A stretch of 46,601 nucleotides of DNA from positions 1-46,601 of the forward strand of contig CAIKZX010000096.1 of NCBI GenBank assembly GCA_903832015.1. The letters run 5' to 3'. The first letter of the stretch is position 1, and the number at the start of each line of letters is the position of its first letter. The notes beneath the pieces were generated by a model. The model ran no database searches. It was not told the DNA's origin and saw only the letters and a program-made list of their open reading frames with translations. Position numbers and translations under genes: made by a program. This document shows, piece after piece, positions 43,080-46,601 of this stretch. The stretch comes from an uncultured Actinomycetes bacterium (GTDB lineage: Bacteria; Actinomycetota; Acidimicrobiia; Acidimicrobiales; RAAP-2).

Positions 43080-43601
43080 TCAAGCCTTGACGGCCGTCGT
43101 TCCGGCAAACTTGTCGTGGAGGGTTTGGCCGTCTTTGTCCCAGAGGCACCACAACACGTCAATGATGCCAATGAGAAAGATCACCGATAACACATTCATC
43201 AGGGCCGAGGCGATCCATCGCTTAAGGCTCTGGGTCGAAGTCAGCGATCCGCCAGTCGAGAGGTCCACCACCTTGATCTTGAGAATCTTGTCACCGAGCG
43301 TTTGTCCCGCGGGACTCGCCAGAAGCTGCACTTGGTAAATACCTATAACCGCGAGGGCGAGCAGGTACTGGGCCGTAGAGATTCCAAGGGTGCCTTTTCC
43401 GCCATTCGAGGTGACCAGGGAGATCACAATTGACGCTGGTAGGCCCACGATGATTCCATCGAGCACCGTGGCCCCGGCGCGACGCCAGAATCCAGCCTTA
43501 GTGGTGGAGAAGGCAGAGGGGTTCGCCCCACCGGATACTTCCTGGCCACAGGTGGAACAGAACTTTGAGTTGGTGGGCGAGCCACAAGTAGGACAATTCA
43601 T
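43080..43601 (-). CDS. RDD-family membrane protein with N-terminal zinc ribbon
   Basis: This 173-residue protein starts with a zinc-ribbon motif (Cys3, 6, 15 and 18: MNCPTCGSPT, KFCSTCGQ), then a Ser/Ala linker, then an RDD membrane domain (FWRRAGATVLDGIIVG) with about three hydrophobic segments and the ending DKDGQTLHDKFAGT. RDD proteins are often proposed to act in transport, and the function here is unknown. I chose the ATG at 43601: it begins at the zinc ribbon and lies 7 bases after a TATCGT box, while the longer frame starts with TTG upstream of that box. It is convergent with the rhodanese-E1 gene and is the last gene on the minus strand before the carboxylase operon tail. Confidence 0.85.
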   Translation of the reverse strand: MNCPTCGSPTNSKFCSTCGQEVSGGANPSAFSTTKAGFWRRAGATVLDGIIVGLPASIVISLVTSNGGKGTLGISTAQYLLALAVIGIYQVQLLASPAGQTLGDKILKIKVVDLSTGGSLTSTQSLKRWIASALMNVLSVIFLIGIIDVLWCLWDKDGQTLHDKFAGTTAVKA

Positions 43602-43608
43602 AGTTCTC

Positions 43609-43614
43609 ACGATA
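43609..43614 (-). promoter_or_regulatory. Candidate -10 box, leaderless RDD gene mRNA
   Basis: TATCGT on the minus strand ends 7 bases before the ATG at 43599-43601. It lies in the 36-base gap after the monooxygenase-fold gene. Confidence 0.4.
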
Positions 43615-43637
43615 GCCAACTATGGCGCGACGCCAGG

Positions 43638-43937
43638 CTATTGGTGGGTTACAAAGGCGGGAAGAAAATGAGTCACCTGTGAGGGTTGGTCGTAGAAGAC
43701 TCCGGTCAGCTCTCTCCAGGGAGCGAACCGGTCGCTAGCCCGAAAGTCCATGTGCGCCTCGACGCTGTCCCATTCGACGAGGAGAAGATAGGTGTTGGGG
43801 TCCTCGTGCTGACGGCGCACTTCAGCGCGGTGACATCCAGGGGCCGAGAGGATGATGGGCAAAGCGGTCGTGATACTCGCCTCGAAGGCCGCCTCTTGGC
43901 CTGCGGTGATATGAAGAAGTGCGTGTTCGGTAATCAC
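43638..43937 (-). CDS. Antibiotic biosynthesis monooxygenase (ABM)-fold protein
   Basis: This 99-residue protein has the ABM/dimeric ferredoxin-like pattern: an N-terminal strand EHALLHITAGQEAAFE, the middle APGCHRAEVRRQHEDP, then YLLLVEWDSVEAHMDFRAS and a C-terminal strand. Members include quinol monooxygenases, haem-degrading enzymes and many of unknown function; no specific substrate can be named. It starts with GTG overlapping the M20 gene stop (GTGA), so it belongs to the carboxylase-M20-ABM operon as its last gene. It could detoxify or modify a by-product of the preceding enzymes, but that is speculation. Confidence 0.85.
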   Translation of the reverse strand: MITEHALLHITAGQEAAFEASITTALPIILSAPGCHRAEVRRQHEDPNTYLLLVEWDSVEAHMDFRASDRFAPWRELTGVFYDQPSQVTHFLPAFVTHQ

Positions 43938-45085
43938 GTGGTCAGTTCCTGGCGCAGAGCACTATCTTCAGCCACGCCAATCGCCGTCCAAGCGAGTGCA
44001 AGGGCGCCATCAATCACCGCGGCATCAGCGGCGGGGGTCACGCATGCGGCGGTGAACTCGGGTTGGTGATTGACCGCTCCGTTCGTGGGAATCATGAGCA
44101 AGGGATGGATGGAGGGGAGCTCCAGTGAGACATTGGCCATATCCGTACTGATGGTTGGTAGTGGCGTGCGCGCATCGTCCAGGTCAAAGTTTCGGCCAAG
44201 CGCTTCGGCGGCCCGGCGGTAGTGGGCGAGTACGCCTTGGTGAGAGACCATATGGGAGAAGCGCTGAAATTTATTAGTGATGGTCAGTTTCGCGCCCGTG
44301 GCGAGGGTGCCCGCTTCGAAGCAGGCAATGACTCGAGCACGGAGTGCGTCGAGCGATTCGTTGTTAAGAGACCGAATCATGAAGTCAGCACTAGCGGAGG
44401 AGGGGATGATGTTGGCGGCTGATCCGCTCGTCAGGACGTGGCCGTGCACCTGATCGCCGGGGCGGAGTTGTTGACGCAGGAATCCGATAGCGACTTGGGC
44501 CACATTCAAGGCGTCGAGCGCGTTCACGCCCTCCCACGGGGCCGCCGAAGCGTGAGCCTCCTTGCCGACGTAGGCGATGTTGATGGCGTCAACGGCTAAG
44601 CACGTGGCCTCAAGTCGCTCACTCGGCCAGGGGTGAATCATCATCGCGACGTGTTCGTCCTTGAAATAACCAGCGCGAAGTAAATCGATTTTTCCTCCAC
44701 CACCCTCTTCGGCGGGAGTTCCGAGGAGGGTCACGCGAAGATCCAATTCGTCGGCGACGCTCGCGAGTCCAATGGCGGCACCCACCGATGAAGCGGCGAT
44801 GATGTTATGGCCACAAGCGTGGCCGACATCGGGCAAGGCGTCGTACTCTGCGCAAAAAATAATGTGCAAGGAGCCAGTTCCCTTAGTCGCCTTAAAGGCC
44901 GTGGCGAGTCCTCCGGCATTTCTCTCAACGACAAATCCAGCCTGTTCGGCGGCATCTGCCACCGCCGCACAAGAGTGGAACTCTTGGTAGTTGATTTCGG
45001 GGTGCTCGTGTACGTAGTGGCTGAGCGCCACTAGAGAATCGCGGTTCGCCTCAATGCTGGCGCGCGCGGTGTCGCGAGCGGTCAT
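43934..45085 (-). CDS. M20-family amidohydrolase/peptidase (AbgB/PM20D2-like)
   Basis: This 383-residue metal-dependent hydrolase has the M20D arrangement: HEHPEINYQEF near the start, metal ligands in VGHACGHN (His89, Cys91, His93), the catalytic TPAEEGGGGK (Glu126, Glu127), a lid domain beginning GKEAHASAAPWEG, and ISTDMANVS before the C-terminal NHQPEF. The Cys-x-His metal motif is typical of aminoacylase and p-aminobenzoyl-glutamate hydrolase-like enzymes rather than of M20A peptidases. It overlaps both neighbours by four bases: the carboxylase upstream and the ABM gene downstream. Substrate is unknown, probably an N-acylated amino acid or dipeptide. Confidence 0.88.
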   Translation of the reverse strand: MTARDTARASIEANRDSLVALSHYVHEHPEINYQEFHSCAAVADAAEQAGFVVERNAGGLATAFKATKGTGSLHIIFCAEYDALPDVGHACGHNIIAASSVGAAIGLASVADELDLRVTLLGTPAEEGGGGKIDLLRAGYFKDEHVAMMIHPWPSERLEATCLAVDAINIAYVGKEAHASAAPWEGVNALDALNVAQVAIGFLRQQLRPGDQVHGHVLTSGSAANIIPSSASADFMIRSLNNESLDALRARVIACFEAGTLATGAKLTITNKFQRFSHMVSHQGVLAHYRRAAEALGRNFDLDDARTPLPTISTDMANVSLELPSIHPLLMIPTNGAVNHQPEFTAACVTPAADAAVIDGALALAWTAIGVAEDSALRQELTT

Positions 45086-46601
45086 CCAATCACCACGACG
45101 ACATCGCCCGCGGCCACTGATGCGCCCTCGGCGACGTTAACTGCCGTAACGACACCATCTTTTTCGGCGTTGACACTATTTTCCATCTTCATGGCTTCGA
45201 GGATAACGACCGTCTCGCCTGCGGTGACTGACTGACCAATCTCCACGTTGACTTTAACGATGGTTCCTTGCATGGGAACGGTGACTTGGCCGGAGCCACT
45301 CGTGACCGCTGAACTGTGTTGGCGACGAGGCTTGGGTGCGGTGGAGTGGGGGCGAGGCAGACCTTCATCAGCGGGCTCGGGCATCCACAGGGCGACGGTG
45401 ACTCTGCGGCCATCGACTTCGGCGGTGACGTCCTTGCGAATGGTGCCGGTACCGACCGCGAGGGCGGCGCGCTCGGGGGAGCGCAAATTTGAAAAGTCGA
45501 GGTTGGCCTCCACCCACTTAGTGGAGTGAGTTCCAGCCACGAACTCCTCGTCACTCAAGATGATGGTGTCGGCGGGCAGGGTGGTGGCCACACCAGTGAT
45601 GACCGTCTCTTCAATGGCGCGCAACATCCGCCGGCGAGCCTTTTCACGGTCCGCCCCCCAGACGATGAGCTTGCCGATGAGGTTGTCGTAGTACTGGCTG
45701 ATGGTGTCACCCGCGGCGTATCCCGCGTCCATGCGCACGCCCGGTCCCGAGGGGATATCGAAACGAACAATGGGCCCGGGGGAGGGGGTGAACTTCCCGT
45801 CGGCGGGGTCTTCGGCGTTAATACGAATTTCAATAGCGTGTCCGTCACGCTTGATCTCGCTTTGGGTGAAGGGCAAGGCTTCACCAGCGGCAATCCGCAG
45901 CTGCCATTCGACCAGGTCTAGTCCCGTCACCATTTCGGTAACCGGGTGCTCAACTTGGAGGCGAGTATTCATCTCGAGAAAGAAGAATTCACCATCTTGG
46001 TAGAGGAACTCGACGGTGCCAGCGTTGAAGTACCCGCAGGCCTTAGAGACCTTGACCGCCGCTTCGCCCATGGCGACGCGAACCTCGTCGGGAAAGTTGG
46101 GCGCCGGTGATTCTTCGACCAACTTTTGATGTCTGCGTTGTGCCGAGCAGTCGCGCTCACCGAGCCACAGAGTATTACCGTGGGTGTCGGCGAGGACCTG
46201 CATTTCAATGTGGCGCGGCCAGGTGAGGTAACGCTCGAGGTAACACTCGGAGCGTCCAAAGTAGGACTGGGCTTCGCGCATCGCCGCTTCCAGCGCGGCC
46301 TTGGCCTCCTCGGGGCCGTTTACGACTTTCATGCCTCGTCCACCACCACCGTGGGCGGCCTTGATGGCGACGGGCCAACCAAATTCAGTACCGAAGGCGA
46401 TGACCTCGTCGGGGCTGGTCAGCGTTTCGTTTCGTCCCGGCACCCCGGCAACGCCCGCCTTATCGGCGGCGATACGAGAGGAGATCTTGTCGCCCATAAC
46501 TTCGATCGCTTCGGGGGGCGGGCCAATGAAGGTAACCCCCATCTTGGTGATCGCGCGAGCGAAGTCAGTATTTTCGGAGAAAAAACCATAACCGGGGTGG
46601 A
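45082..46601 (-). CDS. Acyl-CoA carboxylase alpha subunit: biotin carboxylase plus BCCP (partial, 5' end outside)
   Basis: The frame is open to the window edge; the first visible residues, HPGYGFFSENTDFARAITKMG, are the conserved biotin carboxylase segment near residue 75, so about 75 residues are missing. The product carboxylates biotin with ATP and bicarbonate for acetyl-, propionyl- or longer acyl-CoA carboxylase. Visible are the ATP-grasp glycine loop HGGGGRGMKVV, EMNTRLQVEHPVTEMVTG, the C-terminal carboxylase subdomain, a short linker, and a biotinyl domain with EAMKMEN at the end. This BC-BCCP fusion is the actinobacterial AccA type. The M20 gene follows with a four-base overlap. The carboxyltransferase beta subunit is not in the window, so the acyl-CoA substrate is undetermined. 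Confidence 0.94.
   Translation of the reverse strand, partial: HPGYGFFSENTDFARAITKMGVTFIGPPPEAIEVMGDKISSRIAADKAGVAGVPGRNETLTSPDEVIAFGTEFGWPVAIKAAHGGGGRGMKVVNGPEEAKAALEAAMREAQSYFGRSECYLERYLTWPRHIEMQVLADTHGNTLWLGERDCSAQRRHQKLVEESPAPNFPDEVRVAMGEAAVKVSKACGYFNAGTVEFLYQDGEFFFLEMNTRLQVEHPVTEMVTGLDLVEWQLRIAAGEALPFTQSEIKRDGHAIEIRINAEDPADGKFTPSPGPIVRFDIPSGPGVRMDAGYAAGDTISQYYDNLIGKLIVWGADREKARRRMLRAIEETVITGVATTLPADTIILSDEEFVAGTHSTKWVEANLDFSNLRSPERAALAVGTGTIRKDVTAEVDGRRVTVALWMPEPADEGLPRPHSTAPKPRRQHSSAVTSGSGQVTVPMQGTIVKVNVEIGQSVTAGETVVILEAMKMENSVNAEKDGVVTAVNVAEGASVAAGDVVVVIG

Overview
The window is ordinary chromosomal DNA from a compact actinobacterial genome. It carries 46 protein genes plus one leader peptide in 46.6 kb. 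The longest stretch without a main gene is about 200 bases, and it holds an attenuator. I see no rRNA, tRNA, CRISPR array, insertion sequence, integrase or phage gene. Actinobacterial traits are the Suf cluster with a Rieske ferredoxin between sufD and sufC, the mycobacterial-type SerC, the short MutY, the long SerA and the yeast-type LeuA. My best guess is class Acidimicrobiia; this is inference from gene content, and no marker gene here proves it.

Layout. (1) 1-14406 is mostly branched-chain amino acid and serine synthesis: ilvB (3' end), ilvN, ilvC, serC, an aspartate-type aminotransferase, serA, an aldo/keto reductase, leuA behind a leucine attenuator, a greA-leuC-leuD operon on the minus strand, leuB-ilvE, and a gene of unknown function. 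(2) 14403-20846 holds envelope and maintenance genes: a diverged Lgt homologue, a secreted NlpC/P60 peptidase, a DUF6941-like protein next to mutY, a flavin reductase, a membrane protein and oligopeptidase B. (3) 20930-28880 is an Fe-S assembly locus split in two: sufB, a small Cys protein, sufD, a Rieske ferredoxin and sufC on the plus strand; then an LCP-family envelope gene; then a second sufC with sufS and sufU on the minus strand. (4) 28918-31910 has a metallo-beta-lactamase fold hydrolase, an alpha/beta-hydrolase-fold protein without its nucleophile, thiE, and an Rrf2 regulator coupled to RNase H. (5) 31979-36182 is a lipoate/2-oxoacid dehydrogenase operon: lpdA, an E2 acyltransferase, and one reading frame that fuses LipB to LipA. 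(6) 36186-46601 holds metH divergent from a cobalamin adenosyltransferase, pepA, a rhodanese-E1-like protein, an RDD protein, and an operon of biotin carboxylase (5' end outside the window), an M20 amidohydrolase and a small monooxygenase-fold protein.

Several parts connect. SufBCD/SufS/SufU would supply clusters to LeuC, LipA, MutY and the Rieske protein; LipB-LipA would lipoylate the adjacent E2; PduO-type adenosyltransferase and MetH both handle cobalamin; IlvBNC, LeuABCD and IlvE form a nearly complete valine/leucine route (ilvD and ilvA are not here).

The most notable observations are the LipB-LipA fusion, the leuA leader peptide with its terminator, two intact SufC ATPases in one Suf locus, repeated -10 boxes placed 6-7 bases before the start codon (leaderless mRNAs), and several proteins whose usual catalytic residues are changed (E2, the alpha/beta hydrolase and Lgt). 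I did not find an unmistakable new multi-gene system. All calls come from reading the sequence without database searches.
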